From the NCBI RefSeq assembly GCF_000757425.2, contig NZ_JPKR02000004.1, positions 372,001-436,000 of the forward strand: DNA of 64,000 bases. The letters are read 5' to 3'. A model generated the notes under the pieces. That model searched no databases. It was given only the letters and a program-made list of their open reading frames with translations, and had not been told where the DNA came from. This DNA comes from Tatumella morbirosei (GTDB taxonomy: Bacteria > Pseudomonadota > Gammaproteobacteria > Enterobacterales > Enterobacteriaceae). This document shows, piece after piece, positions 19,506 through 27,425 of this stretch (the stretch's first letter is position 1; the number at the start of each line of letters is the position of its first letter). The translations under genes and the position numbers were made by a program.

Positions 19506-20513
19506 ATGAGAGTTACTATTTCTTACTTTCCAAAAAAAACTCTTCAGAATGCCTATTCTAGTAGAATGCTACAGATTTTGTCTGATGACTTTAATGTAGA
19601 TGATTCTGATCTGAAATCTATAACAAAGGAATTGGTTAATTTTAATTTCTCTAAAAAAGAAGTTGTAATATTAAACTGGTTCGAGAATTCATTAATAAAT
19701 AATCAAGGTAAAGTTACATTAAAGAAAGTTATTTTGACATATATAAAATTCATAATATTGAAACTTAAATATAAGAAATTAATTTATGTCAAACACAATG
19801 TATTCCCACATTCGACTGATAAAAAATATATAAATAATGCCATAAGACATATGGCTCTAATGACGCGATTTTCTAATGTAGTAATAGTTCACTCTCCTGC
19901 TTCTTTGTTGTCAGATGAGAAATATGTACCTCATCCTTTATATTCGCCAGTTAGACGAATGTCAGGTGAAACTAAAGATGAAAGTTTATTTGTGATCTTC
20001 GGCAGAATTGCTAGATATAAAAAGATTGAAGATGTTATCTTACATTTCCCTAAAAATAAAAAGTTGTTAGTTATAGGTCCCTGCGATGATGTATCTTATT
20101 TGAATCTATTAATTAATCTATCTAATAAGTTACCAAATGTTAGGGTTGTTGAAGGTTTTATGAATGATCACGAGGTTGTTGATATTTTGTCTTCAGCATC
20201 AAGAATGCTTATCACCCATTCGGACACAGATATGATAGTTTCAGGTAGTTTTTTTTATGCTATAGCAAATAATATACCAGTATTTGCAATTGAAACTCCT
20301 TTTTTAAAGTGGGCCGAAAACCGTTTGGCCTCTTCTGCACTTAATTGTTTTTCAAATCTTGATGATTTAATGGTCGCAATTTCTGGTTCTGTGGATAGTT
20401 ATACTTATTCGCAAAAAGTTAAGGATGTCATTAAACGTGAGTTTGGTGACGCAGTAGTTAGGAGTAGAATGAGAGATGTTATAAATTGTAGCTTGAAAAA
20501 AAATAATCATTAA
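19506..20513 (+). CDS. Probable glycosyltransferase, GT-B fold
   Basis: 335 residues, no signal peptide or membrane segments. The C-terminal half reads like a GT-B donor domain: LFVIFGRIARYKKIEDVI, NKKLLVIGPCDD and ITHSDTDMIVSGSFFYAIAN. The N-terminal half has ISYFPKKTLQNAYSSRMLQ and VNFNFSKKEVVILNWFEN, seen in EPS transferases of enterics. I cannot assign donor or acceptor. It contains an intact T8 run (20249-20256), showing that not every long run in this operon is out of frame. Its stop overlaps a possible start of the flippase gene by one base. Confidence 0.7.
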   Translation: MRVTISYFPKKTLQNAYSSRMLQILSDDFNVDDSDLKSITKELVNFNFSKKEVVILNWFENSLINNQGKVTLKKVILTYIKFIILKLKYKKLIYVKHNVFPHSTDKKYINNAIRHMALMTRFSNVVIVHSPASLLSDEKYVPHPLYSPVRRMSGETKDESLFVIFGRIARYKKIEDVILHFPKNKKLLVIGPCDDVSYLNLLINLSNKLPNVRVVEGFMNDHEVVDILSSASRMLITHSDTDMIVSGSFFYAIANNIPVFAIETPFLKWAENRLASSALNCFSNLDDLMVAISGSVDSYTYSQKVKDVIKREFGDAVVRSRMRDVINCSLKKNNH

Positions 20514-20524
20514 TGGTGAGTTTT

Positions 20525-21961
20525 ATGTCTCTACTTTCAAATGCTAAATGGAATGGCTTTTCCCAACTGTTCAAAGTTTTTGTTCAGGTTGTTAATTTAG
20601 TTTACTTGGCTAAAATTATACCTCCAGAGCAATATGGAATCCTAGCAATGGCCGCTGTTATTGTTAATTTAGGTGTTCTGCTACGAGATCTTGGAACTTC
20701 TTCCGCAATTATACAAAAAAAGGTTCTTAACGATAGGCTTAAAAATACAGTTTTTTGGCTCAATGTTGTACTTGGTTTTAGTGTCTTAGTTATTATTTTA
20801 TTATTATCCCCACTTGTTTCAAGTTATTACCATCAGCCAGAAGTAATGCCTGTTCTCATGCTTCTTAGTTTAACCTTTCCACTGTCAAGTTGTGCCGCTG
20901 TTCATCTTGCTTTAATGGAACGAGAATCTAAATTCCGAGTAGTATCAAGTATAGAAGTTTCTTCGTCTTTACTTTCCGTTATAGTTGCAATTGTTTTAGC
21001 TAACTTAGGTTTTGGAGTATATAGTTTAGTTGCGCAAGCAATAGTTCAGAACCTTTCTTCTGCCATTTTGTTTTGGTTTTTCTCTAAGTGGTATCCGTCA
21101 TTCAAATTCTTCATTAATAAAGAAGATTTATTTAGTATTTTGGGTTTTAGTACTAATGTTTCTTTGTTTAATATAATAAATTATTTATCACGCAATGCAG
21201 ATAGTTTTATTATAGGTAAGTTTATGTCTGCTTTTATTTTAGGTAGTTATAATCTTGCTTATAGAATCATGCTCTTTCCTCTTCAAAGTTTAACTTTTGT
21301 TGTTTCCAGATCTTTATATCCTTTAATGAGCCACTACCAGGATGATGAAAACAAAGTTCAAGATATGTATTTGAATTCTGTTTTTGTAATAGTTTTGATT
21401 ACTTCTCCTCTTATGAGTGGTATAGCTTTTTATGCTAAGCCTATAGTATATATAATCTTTGGGTCTAAATGGTATTTGACTGCTAGTGTTTTAGTATGGT
21501 TAGCACCAACTGCTATTATCCAATCTGTTTTAAGCACTACAGGTTCTGTTTTCATGGCTAAAAATAGAACTGATATACTTCTTAAACTTGGTATTCTTGG
21601 TGCTTTTTTGCAGGTGGGAGCTTTCATTATAGGTTCTCATTATTCGATTGTTGCATTTTCTAAGTTTTATCTAATAGCTAACGTGATTAATTTTTTTCCA
21701 GCTATGATATGTTTGCTTTCGTTGCTCAATGTTAGTTTTTTCTCTTTTTTCAAAGTTATGCTACCAGTTTTAATTTCTACTTTGCTTATGGTCTTAATGC
21801 TTTTTGTATTAAATTATTATTTTTTACCAGTTTCTGAAATTACTAACTTTGTCAGACTATTTTTTTGCTCATTAGTGGGTGTGGTTAGTTATATTCTTTC
21901 TCTGTATTTTTTATCTTCTAGGTTTCGTTTTTTTATTAAATCAAAACTAATTGTAAAGTAA
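20525..21961 (+). CDS. wzx: Polysaccharide flippase, MOP/Wzx family
   Basis: Moves the undecaprenyl-linked repeat unit across the inner membrane. The sequence is about 480 residues with roughly 12-14 hydrophobic segments. The opening SLLSNAKWNGFSQLFKVFVQ and LAKIIPPEQYGILAMAAVI are typical of the AmsL/WzxC group. ATG 20525 follows GGTGAG closely; an in-frame ATG at 20513 overlapping the previous stop (TAATG) is the alternative. manA follows within 10 bp. Very AT-rich, as flippases usually are. Confidence 0.9.
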   Translation: MSLLSNAKWNGFSQLFKVFVQVVNLVYLAKIIPPEQYGILAMAAVIVNLGVLLRDLGTSSAIIQKKVLNDRLKNTVFWLNVVLGFSVLVIILLLSPLVSSYYHQPEVMPVLMLLSLTFPLSSCAAVHLALMERESKFRVVSSIEVSSSLLSVIVAIVLANLGFGVYSLVAQAIVQNLSSAILFWFFSKWYPSFKFFINKEDLFSILGFSTNVSLFNIINYLSRNADSFIIGKFMSAFILGSYNLAYRIMLFPLQSLTFVVSRSLYPLMSHYQDDENKVQDMYLNSVFVIVLITSPLMSGIAFYAKPIVYIIFGSKWYLTASVLVWLAPTAIIQSVLSTTGSVFMAKNRTDILLKLGILGAFLQVGAFIIGSHYSIVAFSKFYLIANVINFFPAMICLLSLLNVSFFSFFKVMLPVLISTLLMVLMLFVLNYYFLPVSEITNFVRLFFCSLVGVVSYILSLYFLSSRFRFFIKSKLIVK

Positions 21962-21970
21962 GTGAATATT

Positions 21971-23143
21971 ATGAAAAAACTTAAAAATGTCATTCAATAT
22001 TATACTTGGGGTTCAAGTTCTTATTTGTACAATCTTCTCGGCATTGAGAATTCAGCTTCTCTACCTGCTGCTGAGCTTTGGATGGGGGCGCATCCGAAAG
22101 GTAGTTCTACTATTTTTATTAATGATGTCGAAGTTTCACTTAATAACTTCATATCTGAAAAACGCTCAATAGTTCTCGGTAATAAAATCCAGCAACGCTT
22201 CGGTGAATTGCCATTCCTTTTCAAGGTGCTTTGCGCGGATAAAGCTCTCTCGATTCAGGTTCATCCATCAAAATCGGCAGCAGAGGAAGGATTTTCGCGG
22301 GAAAATGCCTCCGGAATACCTCTGGATTCACCTGTTCGTAACTACAAAGATCCTAATCATAAGCCTGAGCTGGTTTTTGCCTTAACTCATTTTCGGGCAA
22401 TGAATGCTTTCCGTGATTTAACCGAAATGGCTCAATTACTTGAACCTGTTAAAGATGCTCATCCTTCAGTAGAATCATTTATTAATTCGCCTGATGCTGA
22501 GCAACTGAAAACAGTTTTTGCCGACTTACTCAATCTGCAAGGACAGCAAAAGACTCATGCTCTTTCAGTGCTTAAATCATCACTTAAGGTCGAAAAGGGC
22601 ATTGCATGGGAAACCATAAGCGACCTACTGTCAGACTATCCTGATGATGTTGGCCTGTTTATGCCATTGTTGCTCAATGTGATTGAATTACAACCTGGCG
22701 AAGCTATGTTCCTTCATGCAGAAACACCTCATGCTTACTTTAAAGGTGTTGGGCTCGAAGTGATGGCGAATTCAGATAACGTACTCCGTGCGGGGTTAAC
22801 CCCGAAACATATTGATGTCCCTGAACTCCTTGCTAATGTAGTTTTCAAACCGGTTCCTTTCGATTCCCTCAAAACATCCCCGGTCACTGAAGGTAATACA
22901 GACTATTTCCCGGTTCCTGTCGATGACTTCTCTTTTTCGGTGCATCATGCAACCGAACATCCACAGGCTGTAAACCAGGACGGACCCGCTATTCTTTTCT
23001 GTATTGATGGTACGGTGAACTGTTCTGATAATGAACAAACCCTGGTATTGAAACCCGGAGATTCAGTTTTTGTTGGTGCTGAAGAAAAGGATATCACAGT
23101 AAGCGGGAATGGTCGTATCGCCCGTGCCTACGCCGAGCTTTAA
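21971..23143 (+). CDS. manA: Mannose-6-phosphate isomerase, type I (EPS-operon copy)
   Basis: Interconverts fructose-6-phosphate and mannose-6-phosphate, the first step to GDP-mannose. Zinc-site motifs are present: QVHPSK, the Glu in NHKPELVFAL, and the His in HAETPHAY. 390 residues from ATG 21971. It is the last gene of the operon and is followed at once by a strong terminator. A second type I ManA sits at 25832-27007; the two share overall layout (AELWMGAHP, LPFLFKVLCA or LPYLFKVLCA, RNYKD) but differ clearly in sequence. This copy begins AT-rich and becomes less so downstream, so the edge of the AT-rich block falls inside it. Confidence 0.95.
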   Translation: MKKLKNVIQYYTWGSSSYLYNLLGIENSASLPAAELWMGAHPKGSSTIFINDVEVSLNNFISEKRSIVLGNKIQQRFGELPFLFKVLCADKALSIQVHPSKSAAEEGFSRENASGIPLDSPVRNYKDPNHKPELVFALTHFRAMNAFRDLTEMAQLLEPVKDAHPSVESFINSPDAEQLKTVFADLLNLQGQQKTHALSVLKSSLKVEKGIAWETISDLLSDYPDDVGLFMPLLLNVIELQPGEAMFLHAETPHAYFKGVGLEVMANSDNVLRAGLTPKHIDVPELLANVVFKPVPFDSLKTSPVTEGNTDYFPVPVDDFSFSVHHATEHPQAVNQDGPAILFCIDGTVNCSDNEQTLVLKPGDSVFVGAEEKDITVSGNGRIARAYAEL

Positions 23144-23150
23144 TCAATTC

Positions 23151-23176
23151 CCCGGGAATTCATTCCCGGGTTTTAT
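23151..23176 (+). terminator. Rho-independent terminator of the EPS operon
   Basis: CCCGGGAA, loop TTCA, TTCCCGGG, then TTTTAT. An eight-base-pair GC-rich stem with T-tract, directly after manA. Confidence 0.9.
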
Positions 23177-23606
23177 CTGTATTAATCGTTGTGAAAGCCG
23201 TGTTTTAGGGCGCTAACGATATCGCCCTGTATACAATTACCCCTGCTTAAATTACATTCTGCCTGTCATTTTCTAAACTAATAATCATTGTTCAGCGCAT
23301 AATATTCAACCAGATCCTCTGAATTATAATATATTTATCTAACCACCTCTCTTGCAGAATTTTCCCTTCCTTGTACTTCTTTTTGTATTTCTCCTGTTTA
23401 TTTTTCTGAATAATCAAAATTTTGTGATCATGACCAATATATCTTCTCATTGTACTATTTCGTGGAACCGGATTATGCCATCATTTTCTTACATCAATGG
23501 TTAGCGTTAGAAATGATTCTGATTATGCAGGGATACATCAGACAGTACCTGCTATTTATCTGATGAGCAGCTAACCGGTCAGGTACCCGCCGAAACAAGG
23601 ACTCTA
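23177..23606. other. Non-coding stretch after the EPS operon
   Basis: About 430 bp with no supported gene. AT-rich, especially 23270-23460. It presumably contains the promoter of the small gene at 23607, but I see no clear operator. Confidence 0.4.
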
Positions 23607-24053
23607 ATGGATACCGTAGAGCAATTAAATGGAAAGTATTTCTTTAATGGATTGTCTAATATTTCAGCTGCCGAACTGTATTTTTGGATTTTTTTAGATG
23701 AAACATCTAAACAATTAGGTGTGGATGACCTTTTTACACTTGCTTTGATAATTTTAGGGCAACCTTTAAAAAATACCCGGGCTAAACCCGCCGGTGCAAC
23801 CAAAGGTACTTCATACCTGAGTTATTATCTGCGTCAGTGGCTTAAATCAGAAGTTAGAAACTGGCCAACGCTGACCACAGGTAGTATCAAACGTCGAAAA
23901 TTCACCTATGTTAATAATTTAGGTGCATTTGTTGGCCGGTGGATTCCAGTCGTCGGAATAGTCATTCAGGCTTATAATGTGTCATCAATAACTTATAAAA
24001 CAACCCTCAGATATAACCTGATTGCTCGTGGTAATGATAAATTATGGCGCTGA
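23607..24053 (+). CDS. Small membrane protein of unknown function, enterobacterial family
   Basis: 148 residues, starting MDTVEQLNGKYFFNGLSNI, with AAGGA 7 bp before ATG. The middle has GATKGTSYLSYYLRQWL, and a C-terminal hydrophobic segment (LGAFVGRWIPVVGIVIQAY) suggests one or two membrane passes. I recognise this as a family of uncharacterised enterobacterial proteins that often sits next to DUF1493 and type VI/Hcp-like genes, as it does here. No function is known to me. The next gene (DUF1493) starts at 24044, overlapping its stop by 10 bases, so the two were translationally coupled. Confidence 0.7.
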   Translation: MDTVEQLNGKYFFNGLSNISAAELYFWIFLDETSKQLGVDDLFTLALIILGQPLKNTRAKPAGATKGTSYLSYYLRQWLKSEVRNWPTLTTGSIKRRKFTYVNNLGAFVGRWIPVVGIVIQAYNVSSITYKTTLRYNLIARGNDKLWR

Positions 24054-24393
24054 CGCTGACAGAAAACACTGTTATCGAATGGTATAAAACCCGCTGGAAC
24101 GGGCGTTTTTTTTCTCAAAGCAACCCTGGCCGGTAAGCCTGGATACCAGCCTTTCAACAGGTGATCATGCCTGGGTTGTTGAGACTGGTGAGGAAATCAT
24201 GAATGATTTTTTTCAACGGTTTGAGGTTTCACCGGCAAGATTTAACTTGCTGACCTATTGGCCCATCGAGCCTGGATGGATACCCAATATACTTTTACCA
24301 GAATCGATGAAAGTTAACTATACCGCCCCCGAGGCACTGACACTCAAAATGCTGGCAGAATCGGTGAATGCCGGCTATTGGCTATACGATTAA
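24044..24393 (+). pseudogene. DUF1493 family protein, frameshifted
   Basis: ATG 24044 starts MALTLTENTVIEWYKTRWNG and stops after 30 codons. The rest, FFQRFEVSPARFNLLTYWP through ESVNAGYWLYD, is in another frame and carries the family's typical C-terminus. The frames meet at a T8 run (24106-24113); a ninth T would give about 116 residues, the normal DUF1493 size. The run also follows a CCCG/CGGG hairpin, so the site could be misread as a terminator. Function of the family is not established; members resemble small acyl-carrier-like proteins in fold predictions only. Confidence 0.7.
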
Positions 24394-24413
24394 TTCAGCG
24401 ACCGAGCGATAAA

Positions 24414-24689
24414 ATTGCTGTAGCTGTCTATTTATTTCTGACCGATGACGGTGGCCCGGTTATCCGTGGCTCATCTGATGTACATCACCGGGAAGGGAGT
24501 ATGGAATTCACTGCATTGCATTACGGATTAACTCTGCCTGTTGGTCCGATGACTGGCAAGATAACCGGTCCCCGCCAGCACTCTCCATTTCAGTTAACCA
24601 AACACCCGGATAGTGCATCACCTTATCTGTTCTAAGCCGCAGCAACGGGCCAGTCGCTTAAATCAGCTGAGTTTCTTTTTTATCATTAA
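24414..24689 (+). pseudogene. hcp: Remnant of hcp, type VI secretion tube protein
   Basis: Translation in one frame gives AVAVYLFLTDDGG, IRGSSDVHHREGSMEF, GKITGPRQHSPFQLTK and SPYLF, the N-terminal half of Hcp in order. An in-frame TAA at 24633 sits where the family has Lys (SPYLYK). After it the frame continues AAATGQSLKSAEFLFYH to a second stop at 24687, still Hcp-like. The expected start ATG reads ATT (24414). The C-terminal half is missing. This is a decayed orphan hcp with no other T6SS structural gene in the window. Confidence 0.8.
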
Positions 24690-24749
24690 ATATTACTAAT
24701 CCTCTCCCGGTACCTCTGGCGATATCCATTAGTAAAAAAACATTAATAT

Positions 24750-24768
24750 GAGAATGATATTCATTTAC
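24750..24768 (+). promoter_or_regulatory. Fur box upstream of P19-type gene
   Basis: GAGAATGATATTCATTTAC matches the 19-bp Fur consensus (GATAATGATAATCATTATC) at 15 positions and includes the central GATATTCATT-like inverted arms. It lies 87 bp before the start at 24855, so iron-dependent repression of that gene is likely. Confidence 0.75.
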
Positions 24769-24854
24769 ATTGTGTGTGATTGGCCTTAGCTTTCCTGCAG
24801 GGGCTGGCGCATGGGGTTCCAGCCGGCAACAAATTGTTAGGAGCTAAAAGCAGA

Positions 24855-25373
24855 ATGAAATCTTCAAAGTTACTTATAGGTGTAGCGCTGGGGTCGGTGA
24901 TGTTTTCCGGGGCGGTGTTTGCCAAAGAATATCCGATTGGCGGGCCGGTTGAACATGACGGGATGCAGATTGCTTCATCTTATCTGCTGAACATTGAAAC
25001 CAGCCCTTCGCCACAATCCATGGTGATGGGCAAAGATGTTATTCATCTGGAAACGGATGTTCATGCTACCAAAGGGAACAAGTGGGGCTTCTCTGAAGGT
25101 GAATGGATCCCGTATCTGTCGGTGGATTATGTGGTTCAGAAACAGGGTGACAGTAACTTCCTGGAGTTTGGCCAGTTGTTGCCAATGTCTGCCGATGACG
25201 GCGCACATTATGCCCATAGCGTGAAAATGGCCGGTGCCGGTACCTATAAAGTCACCCTGAAATACAATGCACCGGACGAGGCAGGCTACGCACGGCACAT
25301 CGATAAGGCCACGGGTATTCCACAGTGGTTTGCACCCTTTACCGAAACCTTTACCTTCCATTACCCTCAGTAA
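24855..25373 (+). CDS. Periplasmic P19/Tpd-family iron-copper protein
   Basis: 172 residues with a Sec signal peptide (KLLIGVALGSVMFSGAVFA, cut before KEYPIGG). The mature part, KEYPIGGPVEHDGMQIAS and VIHLETDVHATKGNKWGFSEG, carries the conserved Glu, Met and His residues of P19 (Campylobacter) and FetP (E. coli) proteins that bind copper and iron in the periplasm and serve iron uptake. The partner permease (FTR1/FetM type) is not next to it, so this is an orphan copy in this window. AGGAG precedes ATG 24855; a longer frame from 24780 lacks support. The Fur box upstream supports an iron role. Confidence 0.85.
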   Translation: MKSSKLLIGVALGSVMFSGAVFAKEYPIGGPVEHDGMQIASSYLLNIETSPSPQSMVMGKDVIHLETDVHATKGNKWGFSEGEWIPYLSVDYVVQKQGDSNFLEFGQLLPMSADDGAHYAHSVKMAGAGTYKVTLKYNAPDEAGYARHIDKATGIPQWFAPFTETFTFHYPQ

Positions 25374-25831
25374 TAACCGCCGCGGTCTGTCCCTGTGGGG
25401 CAGGCCGGTCAGTGGTTATCTCTTTCCCCGCCTTTCCAGCCAGTTCCTTGGTTTATTCATTTGTTGTGCTGTGCGAAGATTATTGTTCCTGCCATCCTTA
25501 ATCCGCCGGTTTCCTGTATCCAACTCATTAATCTGTCACAGTTTATTACTTTACTCCTTAATTCATTTGCGAATACTTTTGCCAATGGATGGTCTGTTTA
25601 GAAAAATCTGATTATTGCTGGTTTTATTTTACCGGTCACTTTTTTCAGATGATTTACCTGTGGTTTGGGGCGGGTCTCTTTTGCAATAAGTGCCCTGATG
25701 GTATTTATTTAATAAATATTTGCGCCAGATCTCATGTTTGTTGGTTGCTGTAGGTTAACTAACGGTTTGCCGTAATTAATGTTTTATATTTTTACCGGAA
25801 TCCGAACGGGCAGATGCAACAAGGAACAGTG
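25374..25831. other. Non-coding stretch before second manA
   Basis: About 458 bp. Open frames in 25267-25611 look like chance readings downstream of the P19 gene. The 3' part (25640-25800) is AT-rich and is the probable promoter region for manA at 25832. No convincing operator or terminator seen. Confidence 0.4.
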
Positions 25832-27007
25832 ATGGATAAATTAATTAATACCATTCAGCATTATGACTGGGGCAGTAAAACCACATTAACCGAATTGTAC
25901 GGTATTGAAAATCCTGAAAATCTGCCTATGGCCGAATTATGGATGGGCGCACATCCGGATGCCCCCTCCCGGGTAGTTGTGGCAGGCCAGCCTGTGAGCC
26001 TGGCGGAGTTAATTCGTCAACAACCCCAACAGTTACTCGGTGAGAAAGTGGCCCGCCGCTTTTCCGGGCTGCCTTATTTATTCAAAGTGTTATGTGCGGC
26101 CGGCCCTCTGTCAGTACAGGTGCATCCGGATAAGCAGGCCGCAGAGCAGGGTTTTCAGCGCGAAAATCAGGCCGGTATTCCGTTAAGCTCACCGCTACGC
26201 AACTATAAAGATAACAACCATAAACCTGAACTGGTGTATGCCCTGACACCGTTCAGGGCGATGAATGGTTTTCGCCCGCCGCAACAGATTGCCGGATTAC
26301 TGGAGCCGCTTGTCGGTGCACATCCGCAAATTGGCGCTTTTGTCGCCAGGCCAGAGATGGCCGGGTTAAAAGCACTTTTTGCCGTATTGCTCTCCTTGCA
26401 GGGGGATGAGGCTGCGCTGGCGCTGAAATGGCTGGCAGAGGTCAGTGCCGGCTTACCGGGAGAGACCTGGCAGACCGTACGCAGCCTGCAGCACAGTTAT
26501 CCGGGGGATATGGGGCAGTTTATGCCATTGCTGCTTAACGTGGTGGTGTTGCAACCGGGCCAGGCGATGTTTCTGTTTGCCAAAACCCCGCATGCTTATT
26601 TGCAGGGCAGCGGGCTGGAGATTATGGCGAATTCTAATAATGTGCTGCGCGCAGGGCTGACCGCTAAGCATATTGATATCCCCGAGCTGCTGGACAATGT
26701 TGAATTTGTCAGCCACCCGGCGGAACAGTTACTGACTCAGCCAGTTGTTTCGCAGCATGAAATTAGTTTTCCGGTGCCGGTGGATGACTTTAGCTTTGCT
26801 GTACATCAGTTGCAGCCCACGGCACAGGCGCTGTCATGGCCGGGTCCACGGATCATTTTGTGTCTGGAAGGTACGGCCCGTTGTGAGTGTTCCGGCCAGC
26901 AACTGACCCTGCGGCCCGGGGAGTCGGCGTTCATCCCGGCGAATGAAGGGCCTTTAACGGTCAGTGGCCAGGGCAGGCTGGCCGGTTCTTTCTGTGATAT
27001 TAACTGA
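25832..27007 (+). CDS. manA: Mannose-6-phosphate isomerase, type I (catabolic copy)
   Basis: Converts mannose-6-phosphate, produced by the mannose PTS, to fructose-6-phosphate. 391 residues, exactly the E. coli ManA length, starting MDKLINTIQHYDWGSKTTL; AAGGAAC precedes ATG 25832, while the earlier ATG 25814 has no such site. Zinc ligands lie in QVHPDK, NHKPELVYAL and FAKTPHAY. GC-richer than the EPS-operon copy, like the genomic background. It lies directly upstream of manXYZ but has its own terminator, so it forms a separate unit devoted to mannose use. Confidence 0.96.
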   Translation: MDKLINTIQHYDWGSKTTLTELYGIENPENLPMAELWMGAHPDAPSRVVVAGQPVSLAELIRQQPQQLLGEKVARRFSGLPYLFKVLCAAGPLSVQVHPDKQAAEQGFQRENQAGIPLSSPLRNYKDNNHKPELVYALTPFRAMNGFRPPQQIAGLLEPLVGAHPQIGAFVARPEMAGLKALFAVLLSLQGDEAALALKWLAEVSAGLPGETWQTVRSLQHSYPGDMGQFMPLLLNVVVLQPGQAMFLFAKTPHAYLQGSGLEIMANSNNVLRAGLTAKHIDIPELLDNVEFVSHPAEQLLTQPVVSQHEISFPVPVDDFSFAVHQLQPTAQALSWPGPRIILCLEGTARCECSGQQLTLRPGESAFIPANEGPLTVSGQGRLAGSFCDIN

Positions 27008-27020
27008 ATTGTTTTTGCTG

Positions 27021-27051
27021 GCGGCAGAGAAAACTCTGCCCGCTATTTTTT
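27021..27051 (+). terminator. Terminator after second manA
   Basis: GCGGCAGAG, loop AAAA, CTCTGCCCGC (one bulged base), followed by TATTTTTT. Confidence 0.85.
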
Positions 27052-27066
27052 GTGATCTTTATCAAG
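27051..27066 (+). promoter_or_regulatory. Possible CRP site upstream of manX
   Basis: TGTGATCTTTATCAAG has a perfect left CRP arm (TGTGA) and TCA of the right arm. It lies 360 bp from manX, which is far for direct activation. Catabolite control of manXYZ is known in E. coli; this site is only a candidate. Confidence 0.35.
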
Positions 27067-27292
27067 TTTGTTTTTATTTTTTTAATCATCTTAAAGATTT
27101 CTCCCGGTAAATCATTACGATAATTGAATTTAATATTTTTATTTTCATCAGGCTGACACTGGAAAAATCTGAGTTACACCGGTTTAACCGCGTTGTTATC
27201 AATATGTCACCCTGGTGAAATATATTAGTTTTAATAATGTCAGCTATCAGATAAGGTCGATTTAATCCCTCAATTTACTGCGCTTCATCACA

Positions 27293-27320
27293 TATTTTAT
27301 TTTTTTTAGAGAATAAAATA
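27293..27320 (+). promoter_or_regulatory. Mlc-like operator upstream of manX
   Basis: TATTTTATT and AATAAAATA form an exact 9-bp inverted repeat with a 10-base spacer, 106 bp before manX. AT-rich arms of this kind (TTATTTT ... AAATAA) are typical of Mlc/NagC-type operators, and E. coli manXYZ is repressed by Mlc. The call depends on that parallel. Confidence 0.5.
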
Positions 27321-27425
27321 ACTCCGTGAATGAATACACTTTCCTGACACCTGCGTGGCTTTTTTATCATAACAATGGCAGGTGCGGGACCTTTGAGAAA
27401 GATGTAGTTCAACGGGAGGTAGCAA

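Noticed and set aside
24378-24635. 85-residue frame from TTG 24378 as a gene
   Set aside because: The first 12 codons overlap DUF1493; real similarity begins at 24414 and continues past the stop, so it is an hcp remnant.
25267-25611. 114-residue frame downstream of P19
   Set aside because: Starts inside the P19 gene, low-complexity hydrophobic reading, no site or family.
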